Shown: positions 32,817 through 42,153 of the stretch, in pieces
How positions within the stretch are numbered: the stretch's first letter is position 1
Layout: every line of letters begins with the position of its first letter
NCBI GenBank assembly: GCA_963817785.1
Contig: CAWFPL010000002.1
Coordinates: 248,001 to 312,000 of the forward strand
Direction of reading: 5' to 3'
DNA length: 64,000 nt
DNA from: JAKALD01 sp963817785
GTDB lineage: Bacteria > Pseudomonadota > Gammaproteobacteria > Burkholderiales > SG8-39
Position numbers and translations under genes: made by a program
The notes under the pieces: generated by a model
Told to the model about the DNA's origin: nothing
Databases searched by the model: none
What the model saw: only the letters and a program-made list of their open reading frames with translations

Positions 32817-33074
32817 GTGGCGCGCGTGCTGATGTACTGCACCGCGTCCTGCCCCTACTGCCAGTCGGCCGAGCAGTTGCTTCTCGCCAAGGGCGTCAGC
32901 GCGCTGGAAAAGATCCGCGTCGATCTCGAGCCCGCGCGGCGCGCCGAGATGGTGCAGCGCGCCGGGCGGCGCACGGTGCCGCAGATCTGGATCGGCGAGC
33001 GCCACGTCGGAGGCTGCGACGACCTGTACGCGTTGGAGGATGCCGGCGAGCTCGATTCGCTGCTCGCTGCCTGA
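32817..33074 (+). CDS. grxC: glutaredoxin 3 type, GrxC
   Basis: An 85-residue dithiol glutaredoxin with active site CPYC at residues 12-15, the cis-proline block RTVPQIWIGERHVGG and the CDDL glutathione contact. GTG start gives the standard ARVLMYC N-terminus. It lies between the rhodanese gene and secB, as in many Betaproteobacteria. Confidence 0.92.
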   Translation: MARVLMYCTASCPYCQSAEQLLLAKGVSALEKIRVDLEPARRAEMVQRAGRRTVPQIWIGERHVGGCDDLYALEDAGELDSLLAA

Positions 33075-33155
33075 GGAGCAACGCGGCCGCCGGGGCGACC
33101 CGTCGCGCCGGCCGCGTCACTTTTGCAAACAACAGGTTTCAGGAGATGCCGTGAC

Positions 33156-33611
33156 ATGAGCGACGACCAACCCTCGTTCCAGATCGAGAAGCTGTACGTC
33201 AAGGACATCTCCCTGGAGATTCCGGGCGCGCCGCAGATCTTCCTGCAGGCCGACCAGCCGCAGCTCGAGGTTCAGGTGAACAGCGACGCGCTGCAGTTCG
33301 CGGACGCGCTGTACGAGGTGACCGTGACGGTGACCGTCACCGCGCGCGCCGGCGAAAAGACGCTGTTCCTCGCCGAGGCGGTGCAGGCCGGCATCTTCAC
33401 CGTGCGCGGCATTCCGGCCGCGGACATGGAACCGCTGCTTGGCATCGCGTGCCCGAACATCCTCTACCCTTACGTGCGCGAGGCCATTTCGGACTTGGTG
33501 ACGCGCGGCGGCTTTCCGCCCGTGCTGCTCGCGCCGGTGTCCTTCGAGACGCTGTACGCGCAGCGCGTGCAGCGCGCGGCGTCCGAACCGCGTATCGAGA
33601 TCGCTTCCTGA
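33156..33611 (+). CDS. secB: protein-export chaperone SecB
   Basis: A 151-residue cytosolic tetrameric chaperone that holds preproteins unfolded for SecA. FQIEKLYVKDISLEIPGAPQ, the ACPNILYPYVREAISDLVTR core and RGGFPPVLLAPVSFE are all conserved. The second in-frame ATG is chosen because it gives the usual MSDDQPSFQIEKLY. Downstream gene gpsA is the classic companion. Confidence 0.96.
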   Translation: MSDDQPSFQIEKLYVKDISLEIPGAPQIFLQADQPQLEVQVNSDALQFADALYEVTVTVTVTARAGEKTLFLAEAVQAGIFTVRGIPAADMEPLLGIACPNILYPYVREAISDLVTRGGFPPVLLAPVSFETLYAQRVQRAASEPRIEIAS

Positions 33612-33619
33612 AGCCGGGC

Positions 33620-34129
33620 ATGACGCGCGTCGCCCGCGGTCCGCGCATCCAGCACCGTCGCCGGCCGACGGCCGTGCCGGTCCGGCAGGCGCTGAAGCGC
33701 GCGCTGCTGGCCGCGGCTCTAGCGTGCCTGCCGGCGGCGGCGCGCGCCGCCGATTTCCGTTCCGTCGCGGACGATGCCGCCGTGCTCTACGACGCGCCGT
33801 CGACTGCCGCAAACCCGCTGTACGTCGTGTCGAAGGACTATCCGCTCGAGGTGATCGTCAATCTCGAATCCTGGGCGAAGGTGCGTGACGCCACCGGGAC
33901 GCTGTCCTGGATCCAGAAGAAGGACCTGACCGACGACCACATGGTGCTGGTGACCGCGCCTTCGGCCGACGTGCACACGCAGCCGGACGATGCGTCGCCG
34001 GTCGCGTTCGTGGCGGCGCAGAACGTGGTACTCGAGCTGGTGGAGGTCGCCGCCGGCGGCTGGTTGCACGTGCGCCTGGCGGGCGGCACGGAAGGCTACG
34101 TGCGCATCGGCCTCGTCTGGGGCGCGTAG
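33620..34129 (+). CDS. secreted SH3-domain protein
   Basis: A 169-residue exported protein. After a basic N-terminus, ALLAAALACLPAAARA forms a signal peptide, then two SH3-like repeats follow (PLYVVSKDYPLEVIVNLESW and a later block with NVVLELVEVAAGGWLHV). Relatives between secB and gpsA are common in Betaproteobacteria and are thought to bind cell wall; function is not shown. A GTG at 33674 closer to the signal peptide is another possible start. Confidence 0.75.
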   Translation: MTRVARGPRIQHRRRPTAVPVRQALKRALLAAALACLPAAARAADFRSVADDAAVLYDAPSTAANPLYVVSKDYPLEVIVNLESWAKVRDATGTLSWIQKKDLTDDHMVLVTAPSADVHTQPDDASPVAFVAAQNVVLELVEVAAGGWLHVRLAGGTEGYVRIGLVWGA

Positions 34130-34132
34130 CCA

Positions 34133-35122
34133 GTGGCGCCGAGCCGCCTGGCGGTGCTCGGCGGGGGGGCATGGGGCAGCGCGCTTGCCAGCGTGCTGGC
34201 GGCGCGTCATCGCGTGACCCTGTGGGCGCGCGACCCGGCGCAGGCGCAGGCGATCGCCCGGGAGCGCCGCAATGTGCGCTATCTGCCGGAGATCACGCTT
34301 CCCGACTCGTTGCACGTCACCGGCGAGCTCGATGCGGCGCTCGCCGGAGCGGACCTGCTGATCGCCGCGACGCCCGTCGCCGGCTTGCGCGAGCTGCTCG
34401 GACGGCTCGCCGTCCGGGCGGCGCCGCTGGTATGGCTGTGCAAGGGCTTCGAGCAGGGTTCGGGACTGCTGCCTCACCAGGTGGTCGAACAGGTGCGCGG
34501 CGCTCGCTCGCCCAGCGGCGCGCTGTCGGGCCCGTCGTTCGCGCTCGAGGTCGCGCAGGGACTGCCGTGCGCGCTGACGCTCGCGGCGCGCGATGCCGAG
34601 TTCGCCCGCGGGGCCGCGGCGCTCCTCCACGGCGGGCGGATGCGCGTGTACTACAGCGACGATCTGGTTGGCGTCGAGGTGGGCGGTGCGGTCAAGAACG
34701 TGATGGCGATCGCGGTCGGCGTGTGCGACGGGCTCGGCTTCGGCCAGAATGCGCGCGCCGCTCTCATCACCCGGGGCCTGGCGGAGATGACGCGGCTGGG
34801 GGTGGCGCTCGGGGGGCGCGTCGAGACCATCATGGGTCTCGCCGGCGCGGGCGACCTGATCCTGACGGCGACCGGCGACCTGTCGCGCAACCGCCGCGTC
34901 GGCATAGAGCTCGCGCGCGGCCGCCGGCTCGACGAGATCCTCGCCGGTCTCGGGCATGTCGCCGAGGGCGTGCGCTCGGCAAGCGAGGTTGCCAGGCTCG
35001 CCGCGCGCCACGGCGTGGACATGCCGGTGACCGCGGCGGTGTGCGCGGTGCTCGAGGGCCGGCTGGCGCCGGACAAGGCCGCGGAGCTGCTGCTCGCCCG
35101 CGACCCGAAGCGCGAGGCCTGA
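34133..35122 (+). CDS. gpsA: glycerol-3-phosphate dehydrogenase [NAD(P)+]
   Basis: A 329-residue enzyme making sn-glycerol-3-phosphate from DHAP for phospholipids. The nucleotide loop LGGGAWGSALASVLA is at residues 7-21, followed by LSGPSFALEVAQGLPCALT, the catalytic-lysine block GGAVKNVMAIAVGVCDG and LAGAGDLILTATG. GTG start lies 3 bases after the SH3 gene. Converges on trmL. Confidence 0.95.
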   Translation: MAPSRLAVLGGGAWGSALASVLAARHRVTLWARDPAQAQAIARERRNVRYLPEITLPDSLHVTGELDAALAGADLLIAATPVAGLRELLGRLAVRAAPLVWLCKGFEQGSGLLPHQVVEQVRGARSPSGALSGPSFALEVAQGLPCALTLAARDAEFARGAAALLHGGRMRVYYSDDLVGVEVGGAVKNVMAIAVGVCDGLGFGQNARAALITRGLAEMTRLGVALGGRVETIMGLAGAGDLILTATGDLSRNRRVGIELARGRRLDEILAGLGHVAEGVRSASEVARLAARHGVDMPVTAAVCAVLEGRLAPDKAAELLLARDPKREA

Positions 35123-35136
35123 CCCCCCGCGCCGCC

Positions 35137-35601
35137 TCAAGCGGCACCGGGAAATCCGATCTGCCGCCAGGCTTCGTACACCACGGCCGCCACGGCGTTG
35201 GACAGGTTCAGGCTGCGATTGCCCGGACGCATCGGCAGCCTCAGGCAGTGCTCCGGCGCGAAGGCATCGATCAGCTCCTCCGGCAGGCCGCGCGTCTCCG
35301 GGCCGAACACGAAGACGTCGTCGCGGGCGTAACGCTGCGCGAAGAAGTCGGCTTGGGCGCGCGTGCTGAGCGCGAACATGCGCCTGCCCGCGAGGGCGTC
35401 GCGGCACGCCCGCCAGTCGCGGTGACTGCGTACGTTGGCGAGCTGGTGGTAGTCGAGCCCGGCGCGCTTGAGCTGCCGGTCGTCGAGCGAGAAGCCGAGC
35501 GGCTCGACCAGGTGCAGCCGCACCCCGGTATTCGCGGCGAGCCGGATGACGTTGCCGGCGTTGGGCGGAATCTCCGGCTGGAACAGGATGACGTCGAACA
35601 T
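35137..35601 (-). CDS. trmL: tRNA (cytidine(34)-2'-O)-methyltransferase
   Basis: A 154-residue SPOUT methyltransferase modifying the wobble base of tRNA-Leu. Seen: FQPEIPPNAGNVIRLAANTG, VEPLGFSLDDRQLKRAGLDY, FGPETRGLP and LPMRPGNRSLNLSNAVAAVV, the knot region. It overlaps comF by ATGA, so the two are translated together. Confidence 0.94.
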   Translation of the reverse strand: MFDVILFQPEIPPNAGNVIRLAANTGVRLHLVEPLGFSLDDRQLKRAGLDYHQLANVRSHRDWRACRDALAGRRMFALSTRAQADFFAQRYARDDVFVFGPETRGLPEELIDAFAPEHCLRLPMRPGNRSLNLSNAVAAVVYEAWRQIGFPGAA

Positions 35602-36308
35602 CAGCTGTCCCCGGGAGGCGGAGTGCGCGCCAGCACCCAGTTGACGACGCGCGCCGCGCCGGCGCGCTTGAGCGCGAGCGCGGTTTCCTCGAGGGTCGCG
35701 CCGGTGGTCATCACGTCGTCGAGCACGGCGATCACGGCGCCCCGCAGCGCGCGCGGGCAGCGAAACGCGCCGCGCACGTTGCGCGCGCGCGCTGCCCACG
35801 GGAGCCCGGTCTGAGCGGGCGTGTCGCGTGCGCGCTCGCACAGCTGCGGCGCAAGCACGATCCCGGTCAGCGCAGCGAGCGGCCGCGCGATCTCCGTGGC
35901 CTGGTTGTAGCCGCGCTGCGCGAGCCGTCCCGACGACAGCGGAACCGGCACGAGGAAGTCCACCCGTTCGACCGGCGCCACCCTGGCCGCCAGTACACGC
36001 GCGAGCAGCGGTGCGAGCGCCAGCTCGCCGCGGTACTTGAGCGCGTGCAGCAGCACGTCGGCCGGAAAGCGGTAGCTCAGCGCGGCGACGGTGGCGTCGT
36101 AGCTGGGCGAGAGCACGAGGCAGCGGCCGCAGATTTCGCCCCCGGGCGACGCGAGCGCGCAGCGCCGGCAGGACGGCGCGCCCAGGCGCGGCAGGTCCGC
36201 GTCGCACGCCGCGCACAGCAGGCTCTCTGCGGGCGCGGCGCCGCGACACAGATAGCAGGTGCCGCCGAACAGATAGCTCGCCAGTCTTTTCACGGTGTGG
36301 CTGGGCAT
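35601..36308 (-). CDS. ComF family phosphoribosyltransferase-like protein
   Basis: A 235-residue protein. An N-terminal four-cysteine zinc region (CYLC, CAAC, CRRC, CGRC) precedes a PRTase domain with VIAVLDDVMTTGATLEETA. ComF is needed for DNA uptake in competent bacteria; in others its role is unclear. The start ATG follows a long open frame, but this position gives the standard VKRLASYLFGGTCYLC entry. Confidence 0.85.
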   Translation of the reverse strand: MPSHTVKRLASYLFGGTCYLCRGAAPAESLLCAACDADLPRLGAPSCRRCALASPGGEICGRCLVLSPSYDATVAALSYRFPADVLLHALKYRGELALAPLLARVLAARVAPVERVDFLVPVPLSSGRLAQRGYNQATEIARPLAALTGIVLAPQLCERARDTPAQTGLPWAARARNVRGAFRCPRALRGAVIAVLDDVMTTGATLEETALALKRAGAARVVNWVLARTPPPGDS

Positions 36309-36417
36309 GCGTGTATCCGGGGGCTGTCCGGCCGGAACAGCCCGGCTTGCGCCGGCTGCGTCCCGGCTGCTGGGGCCGATTATGCTCCGGCGGCGGCGGC
36401 GCGTTAGACTGCGCCGC

Positions 36418-37764
36418 ATGTGGACCGTACGCGACCTCACCGCGGCGCTTGCCCGCGGCGCGACCTCGAGCCGCGAGCTCACCGAGCAGGCGCTGACGCG
36501 CATCGCCGACCCGTCCGGAGAGGGCGGCCGCGCGTTTCTCAAGACCTACGCCGAAACCGCGCGCGCCGAGGCGCAGCATTCGGACGCGCTGCGGCGCGCC
36601 GGAATCGTGCGTTCCCCGGTTGAAGGCCTGCCCGTCTCGGTGAAGGACCTGTTCGACGTCGGCGGCGACGTGACCCGCGCCGGCTCCAGGGTGCTGGCGG
36701 ATGCCCCGCCTGCGGCGAGCGATGCCCCCGCCGTGGCTCGACTGCGGGCCGCCGGCGCGGTCATCGTGGGGCGTACCAACATGGTCGAGTTCGCCTTCGG
36801 CGCGGTGGGGCTGAATCCGCACTACGGCACGCCGCGCAACCCCTGGGAGCGCAAGGTCGGGCGCGTGCCCGGCGGCTCGTCCTCGGGCGCCGCGGTCGCG
36901 CAGGCCGACGGCATGTGCGTCATGGCGCTGGGCAGCGATACGCGCGGCTCGGTGCGCATCCCCGCGGCGCTGTGCGGCGTGGCCGGTTTCAAGCCGACTG
37001 CGCGCCGCGTGCCGCGCGAAGGCGCGTTTCCGCTGTCCTTCACGCTCGATTCGATCGGCCCGCTCGCCAATTCGATCGCCTGCTGCGCGGCCTACGACGC
37101 GGTGCTCGCCGGGGAGCCGCCGGTCGCGCTGCCCGAGCTTCCCGCGAAGGGGCTGCGGCTGCTGGTGCCGAAATCGAGCGCGCTGGAAAATCTCGACGCG
37201 CCGGTCGCGCGGGCGTTCGACGCGGCGCTCGCCAAGCTCTCTCGCGCCGGCGCGGCGCTCGCCGAGGTCGCGGTGCCGGCGTTCGACCGGCAGAGCGAGT
37301 ACTTCAAGGGCGGCGGCCTGCAGGGCGCCGAGGCGTATGCCATCCACCGGGCGCGCCTCGAACGGCTGGCCGATTTCGACCCGCGCGTAGGCAAGCGCGT
37401 CCTCCTGGGCAAGGATCTGTCGGGCGCGGACTACGTCGAGATCGGCCTCATGCGTGCCGCCTACGTGCGCGAGATCGCGGCGCTCGCCGCGCCGTTTGAC
37501 GCGATCGTCATGCCCTCCGTGCCGTGCGTCGCGCCGACGATCGCCGAGGCCGACGCGAGCGACGAGGCCTACTTCCGCTGGAACCTGCGCGTGCTGCGCA
37601 ACACCGGGCTGATCAACTTTCTCGACGGTTGCGCGGCGACCCTGCCTTGCCACGAGCCGGCGACCGCCCCGGTCGGGTTCATGGTGTGCGGCGTCGCGGG
37701 CGCGGACCGACACGTGCTCGCGGCCGCCGCCGCGATCGAGCGCGCACTCGGCCCGCGTGGCTGA
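36418..37764 (+). CDS. amidase signature-family hydrolase
   Basis: A 448-residue amidase. The Ser-cisSer-Lys triad is complete: Lys in PVSVKDLFDVGG near residue 78, the cis-serine in PGGSSSGAAVA near 155, and the nucleophile in GSDTRGSVRIPAALCGVAGF near 180. The substrate is unknown; the family includes aspartyl/glutamyl-tRNA amidotransferase subunit A, but no gatB or gatC is nearby. Its end overlaps bioC by 8 bases. Confidence 0.86.
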   Translation: MWTVRDLTAALARGATSSRELTEQALTRIADPSGEGGRAFLKTYAETARAEAQHSDALRRAGIVRSPVEGLPVSVKDLFDVGGDVTRAGSRVLADAPPAASDAPAVARLRAAGAVIVGRTNMVEFAFGAVGLNPHYGTPRNPWERKVGRVPGGSSSGAAVAQADGMCVMALGSDTRGSVRIPAALCGVAGFKPTARRVPREGAFPLSFTLDSIGPLANSIACCAAYDAVLAGEPPVALPELPAKGLRLLVPKSSALENLDAPVARAFDAALAKLSRAGAALAEVAVPAFDRQSEYFKGGGLQGAEAYAIHRARLERLADFDPRVGKRVLLGKDLSGADYVEIGLMRAAYVREIAALAAPFDAIVMPSVPCVAPTIAEADASDEAYFRWNLRVLRNTGLINFLDGCAATLPCHEPATAPVGFMVCGVAGADRHVLAAAAAIERALGPRG

Positions 37765-38650
37765 GCGCCCCGCGGCCGCGGTCGACCGTCGCGCGGCGCG
37801 CCGGCGCTTCGAGCGCGCGGCCGCGACCTATGCCTCGGCCTCGCGCCTCGAGGCCGAGATCGGCACCCGCATGCTCGAGCGGCTCGACTACGTCAAGCTC
37901 GCCCCGCAACGCATCCTCGACGCCGGCGCGGGGCCCGCGCGCGAAGCGCGCGCGCTGGCCGGTCGCTACCGCGGCGCCGCGGTGCTCGCGCTCGATTTTT
38001 CGCTCGCCATGCTGCGCCAGGCGCGCGCCGGACAGCACCCGCTCGCGCGTCTCGGCGCCCGCCTCCTCGCGCCGCGTTCCGCGCTGCTCGCGGTGTGCGC
38101 GGAGCTCGAGCAGTTACCCCTCGCAAGCGGCGCGGTCGGACTGGTGTGGTCGAACATGGCGCTGCATTGGGCGGCAGACCCGTTCGCGGCGCTGCGCGAG
38201 TTCCAGCGCGTGCTTACGCCCGAGGGACTGCTCATGTTCAGCACGCTCGGGCCGGATACCCTGCGCGAGCTGCGCGCGGCCGCCGGCGCCGAGCGCGTGC
38301 ACCGCTTCATCGACATGCACGACCTTGGCGACATGCTGCTCGCCGCCGGATTTTCGGCGCCGGTGATGGACATGGAGCTGGTGAAGCTTCGCTATGCACA
38401 GCCGCGCAAGCTCCTCGAGGATCTGCGCGCGAGCGGCCAGACGCTGGCGCGGCCGGATCGCGCGCGCGGGCTCTCGGGCGGCGCTTTTGTACGCCGCCTG
38501 CATGCGGCGCTGGCTGCGCAGGCGCGCGACACCGGCCTGGACGTCAGCTTCGAGGTGGTCTACGGCCACGCCTGGAAGGGCGCCGCGACGCGCACCGCCG
38601 ACGGTCGCGCGATCGTGCGCACGGAGTTTGCACGCCATAAGCGCAATTAA
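37757..38650 (+). CDS. bioC: malonyl-ACP O-methyltransferase BioC
   Basis: A 297-residue SAM methyltransferase that starts biotin synthesis by capping malonyl-ACP. RRRFERAAATYASAS and ILDAGAGPAREARALAGRY are the entry and SAM-binding loop, and LPLASGAVGLVWSNMALHW follows as in BioC. GTG start, overlapping the amidase. No other bio gene is in the window. ComF and BioC are often neighbours in Betaproteobacteria. Confidence 0.85.
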   Translation: MAERPAAAVDRRAARRRFERAAATYASASRLEAEIGTRMLERLDYVKLAPQRILDAGAGPAREARALAGRYRGAAVLALDFSLAMLRQARAGQHPLARLGARLLAPRSALLAVCAELEQLPLASGAVGLVWSNMALHWAADPFAALREFQRVLTPEGLLMFSTLGPDTLRELRAAAGAERVHRFIDMHDLGDMLLAAGFSAPVMDMELVKLRYAQPRKLLEDLRASGQTLARPDRARGLSGGAFVRRLHAALAAQARDTGLDVSFEVVYGHAWKGAATRTADGRAIVRTEFARHKRN

Positions 38651-38660
38651 GCGCCGCAAC

Positions 38661-38693
38661 AGCCCGAAGGCGAGGATTTCGCTGGGCTTTTTG
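38661..38693 (+). terminator. rho-independent terminator after bioC
   Basis: AGCCC pairs with GGGCT around an imperfect inner stem, followed by a T run, 10 bases after the bioC stop. Confidence 0.6.
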
Positions 38694-38851
38694 CTTGTGG
38701 AGGCGAAGTGACTATGGTAATTTACCGCGCCTTATGCGGGCAGGTGTTCGGGGGCTGCGACCTCCGCGTCCGGCGAGCCGCGAGATCGAGTCTGCGACAA
38801 CTTCGTCTTGAGCAAGTGAGCTTCGAATCCCCGCGGCGCGAATTGGCGTTC

Positions 38852-39301
38852 ATGGAGCGGAGCCCCGGGTTCAGCCTGGTCGTCAAGCGCAATTGCTCGA
38901 TTTCTCCTCACGGACTGCTGCGCGTGTTCGTGCTGCTGGCGGGCGTGGCCATCGGCATCGCCACCGCGTTTGCGCTGCTGGGCGCGTGGCTGATCCTGCC
39001 GTTTGCCGGGCTCGAGATCGTCGCGCTCGGAGCGGCGTTCCTGCTGAACGGGCGCCACGCGGCCGACTACGAGCGCATCGAGCTCGCGGGCGGCCGGCTG
39101 ATGGTGGAGCAGGCAGTCGCCGAGCGTACCGCGCGCTTCGAGCTCGACGCGCGCCTGGCGCGCGTGCAGCTCGCGGGGGTGACAGGCCGGAAGCGGGTGC
39201 TGCTGTGGGCACCGGGCGGGGAATTCGAGATCGGACGCAACCTCGACGCCGAGACACGCGTCGAGTTCTCGGCCGAGCTGACAAAAAGATTGCGGATCTG
39301 A
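38852..39301 (+). CDS. DUF2244 family membrane protein
   Basis: A 149-residue protein with two adjacent hydrophobic helices near residues 22-60 (FVLLAGVAIGIATAFALLGA and LPFAGLEIVALGAAFLL), then a soluble part ending in PGGEFEIGRNLDAETR. DUF2244 proteins precede coxB in many Betaproteobacteria, which ties them loosely to oxidase biogenesis; function is unknown. An in-frame ATG at 38708 would add 48 residues unlike the family, so the later ATG is used. The 200 bases before it hold the bioC terminator and probably the cluster promoter. Confidence 0.78.
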   Translation: MERSPGFSLVVKRNCSISPHGLLRVFVLLAGVAIGIATAFALLGAWLILPFAGLEIVALGAAFLLNGRHAADYERIELAGGRLMVEQAVAERTARFELDARLARVQLAGVTGRKRVLLWAPGGEFEIGRNLDAETRVEFSAELTKRLRI

Positions 39302-39318
39302 TTCGGGAGACGGTGAAG

Positions 39319-40518
39319 ATGGCAAGCAAGTGGGCACGAACAGGCGCCTGGTGGATCGCCGGCGTGATCGGCATGGTGCTGTCCGGCCGCGCGATGGCCT
39401 TGGGGTGGAACCTGCAGCCGCCGGTGACGCCGATCGCGGCGGAGATTCTCACCCTGCACAACTACGTGATGGTGCTCGTCATCGTGATCTTCGTCGGGGT
39501 GTTCGGAGTGATGTTCTACTCCGTTTTCGCGCACCGCAAGTCGAAGGGACACAAGGCCGCGCAGTTCCACGAGAACACCACCGCCGAGATCCTGTGGACG
39601 GTGATTCCCGCGATCATCCTGGTGGTGATCGCCCTGCCCGCGACCAAGACGGTGATCTGGCAGAAGGACACCTCGAATCCGGACCTCACGATCAAGGCGA
39701 CCGGCTACCAGTGGAAGTGGGGCTACGACTACGTGCAGGGCGAAGGCAAGGGGATCCACTTCCTGTCGACCCTGTCCACGCCGCAGGACGAGATCGTCGG
39801 CGATGCGCCCAAGGACGCGCATTACCTGCTCGAGGTCGACCATCCGGTGGTGGTGCCGGTCAACAAGAAGGTTCGCGTCCTCACCGCCGCCGGCGACGTG
39901 ATCCATTCCTGGTGGGTGCCCGCCTTCGGCGTCAAGCAGGACGCCATCCCCGGGCTGATCCGCGACACCTGGTTCCGCGCGACCAAGACCGGCACCTACC
40001 GCGGCCAGTGCGCGGAGCTGTGCGGCAAGAACCACGCCTTCATGCCGATCGTGGTGAAGGTCGTTACGCAGGACCAATACGACGCCTGGGTGAAGCAGCA
40101 GCAGGAACAGGTTGCCTCTGCCGCCGAGGACGTCAACAGGACGTGGACCCTCGACGAGCTGAAGGCGAACGGCGAAAAGGTGTACGCCGCGAACTGCGTT
40201 GCCTGCCACCAGGCGACCGGCATGGGCATCCCGGGCACTTTCCCGCCGATCTCGGCGGGCAATCCGTTCCAGGCTGCCCCGCAGATGCTGAAGGAGCTCG
40301 AGGACCGCGGCTTCTACAAGGGCGGCAAGATCGTGATGGGGCCGGTCGAGCACCACGTGGACATCGTGCTGCACGGCATCCCGGGCACCGCCATGGCCGC
40401 CTTCGGCAAGCAGCTTTCCGACACGGAGATCGCCTCCGTGATCACCTATGAGCGCAATTCCTGGGGCAACAGCGGCGGGGCGGTCCAGCCTGCCGAGGTA
40501 AAGGCCCTGCGCAAGTGA
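39319..40518 (+). CDS. coxB: cytochrome c oxidase subunit II with fused cytochrome c domain
   Basis: A 399-residue periplasm-facing subunit. A signal peptide and two membrane helices (about 45-70 and 90-115) lead to the cupredoxin domain with the CuA ligands CAELCGKNHAFM near residue 232. A C-terminal mono-haem cytochrome c domain with CVACH near 295 follows, so this is a caa3-like subunit. It accepts electrons from cytochrome c. First oxidase gene of a cluster running rightward. Confidence 0.96.
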   Translation: MASKWARTGAWWIAGVIGMVLSGRAMALGWNLQPPVTPIAAEILTLHNYVMVLVIVIFVGVFGVMFYSVFAHRKSKGHKAAQFHENTTAEILWTVIPAIILVVIALPATKTVIWQKDTSNPDLTIKATGYQWKWGYDYVQGEGKGIHFLSTLSTPQDEIVGDAPKDAHYLLEVDHPVVVPVNKKVRVLTAAGDVIHSWWVPAFGVKQDAIPGLIRDTWFRATKTGTYRGQCAELCGKNHAFMPIVVKVVTQDQYDAWVKQQQEQVASAAEDVNRTWTLDELKANGEKVYAANCVACHQATGMGIPGTFPPISAGNPFQAAPQMLKELEDRGFYKGGKIVMGPVEHHVDIVLHGIPGTAMAAFGKQLSDTEIASVITYERNSWGNSGGAVQPAEVKALRK

Positions 40519-40549
40519 CGCGTTTAGGATTTCAGATCAGGAGATTTCG

Positions 40550-42151
40550 ATGAGCGCAGTCCTCGACACGCACGGCCACGGGGCCCACGACGAGCATCAC
40601 GGCCACCATGGTCCCTATGGCGGGATCATGCGCTGGATCACGACCACCAATCACAAGGACATCGGCACGATGTACCTGTGGTTCAGCTTCACCATGTTCC
40701 TGCTGGGTGGCGTGATGGCGCTGGTGATCCGCAGCGAGCTGTTCGAGCCCGGCCTGCAGATCGTGCAGCCCGAGTTCTTCAACCAGATGATCACCATGCA
40801 CGGCCTGATCATGGTGTTCGGCGCGATCATGCCGGCGTTCGTCGGCTTCGCGAACTGGCTGATCCCGATGCAGATCGGCGCGCCCGACATGGCGTTCGCC
40901 CGCCTGAACAACTGGTCGTTCTGGCTGCTGCCGTTCGCGGCCTCGCTGCTGGTGATCTCGTTCTTCGTGCCGGGCGGCGCGCCCGGCGTGGGCTGGACCA
41001 TGTACGCCCCGCTCACCGTGCAGATGGGCATGGGGATGGATTTCACGATCTTCGCCATCCACCTGCTGGGCATGAGCTCGATCATGGGGTCGATCAACAT
41101 CATCACCACCATCCTCAACATGCGCGCCCCGGGCATGACGCTGATGCGCATGCCGTTGTTCTGCTGGACCTGGCTGATCACCGCCTACCTGTTGGTGGCG
41201 GCCATGCCGGTGCTCGCGGGCGCGGTGACGATGACCCTCACCGACCGGCATTTCGGCACCTCGTTCTTCAACGCCGCCGGCGGCGGCGACCCGGTGCTGT
41301 ACCAGCACATCTTCTGGTTCTTCGGCCATCCCGAGGTGTACATCATCGCGTTGCCCGCGTTCGGCGTGATCTCGCAGGTGATCCCCGCGTTCTCGCGCAA
41401 GCCCCTGTTCGGCTACGCCTCGATGGTGTACGCCACCTCGGCGATCGCGATCCTGTCGTTCATGGTCTGGGCGCACCACATGTACACGGTCGGCATGCCG
41501 GTGACCGCGCAGCTGTTCTTCATGTACTCCACCACGCTGATCGCGATCCCGACCGGGGTGAAGGTGTTCAACTGGGTCGCGACCATGTGGCGCGGCTCGC
41601 TCAGCTTCGAGACGCCGATGCTGTTCGCCTGCGGCTTCCTGTTCCTGTTCACGCTGGGCGGGTTCTCGGGGCTGGTGCTGTCGCTCGCGCCGATCGACAT
41701 CCAGCTCCAGGACACCTACTACGTCGTGGCGCACTTCCACTACGTGATGGTGGCCGGCGCGCTGTTCGCGGCGTTCGCGGGGATCTACTTCTGGCTGCCG
41801 AAGTGGACCGGCCGCATGTACAACGAGACGCTCGGCAAGTGGCATTTCTGGCTGTCGATCATCTTCTTCAACATGATCTTCTTCGTGCAGCACTTCCTTG
41901 GCCTGGCCGGGATGCCGCGGCGGATTGCCGACTACAACCCCGAGTTCACGACCTGGAACCAGATCTCGACCATCGGCGCGTTCGGCTTCGGGCTGTCGCA
42001 GCTGCTGTTCCTGTACATCGTCGTGAACACCATCCGCAATGGCGCCAAGGCGCCCGACAAGCCCTGGGAGGGCGCGGATTCGCTGGAGTGGACGCACCTG
42101 CCGACGCCGGCGCCGTACCATTCTTTCGAGACACCGCCGGTACTCAAGTAG
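40550..42151 (+). CDS. coxA: cytochrome c oxidase subunit I
   Basis: A 533-residue haem-copper oxidase core with twelve membrane helices. TTNHKDIGTMYLWFSF opens helix I; GHPEVYIIALPAFGVIS bears the His-Tyr crosslink pair and a CuB ligand; VWAHHMYTVG holds two CuB histidines; VAHFHYVMVAGA the two haem ligands. A histidine-rich N-terminus (HGHGAHDEHHGHHG) is present. Reduces oxygen and pumps protons in the inner membrane. Confidence 0.98.
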   Translation: MSAVLDTHGHGAHDEHHGHHGPYGGIMRWITTTNHKDIGTMYLWFSFTMFLLGGVMALVIRSELFEPGLQIVQPEFFNQMITMHGLIMVFGAIMPAFVGFANWLIPMQIGAPDMAFARLNNWSFWLLPFAASLLVISFFVPGGAPGVGWTMYAPLTVQMGMGMDFTIFAIHLLGMSSIMGSINIITTILNMRAPGMTLMRMPLFCWTWLITAYLLVAAMPVLAGAVTMTLTDRHFGTSFFNAAGGGDPVLYQHIFWFFGHPEVYIIALPAFGVISQVIPAFSRKPLFGYASMVYATSAIAILSFMVWAHHMYTVGMPVTAQLFFMYSTTLIAIPTGVKVFNWVATMWRGSLSFETPMLFACGFLFLFTLGGFSGLVLSLAPIDIQLQDTYYVVAHFHYVMVAGALFAAFAGIYFWLPKWTGRMYNETLGKWHFWLSIIFFNMIFFVQHFLGLAGMPRRIADYNPEFTTWNQISTIGAFGFGLSQLLFLYIVVNTIRNGAKAPDKPWEGADSLEWTHLPTPAPYHSFETPPVLK

Positions 42152-42153
42152 GC

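Noticed and set aside
38810..38840. T-arm-like GCTTCGAATCCC suggesting a tRNA
   Set aside because: No matching acceptor, anticodon or D arm could be drawn around it.
38708..38851. N-terminal extension of the DUF2244 protein
   Set aside because: The extra 48 residues do not look like the family and the region is better read as leader and promoter.
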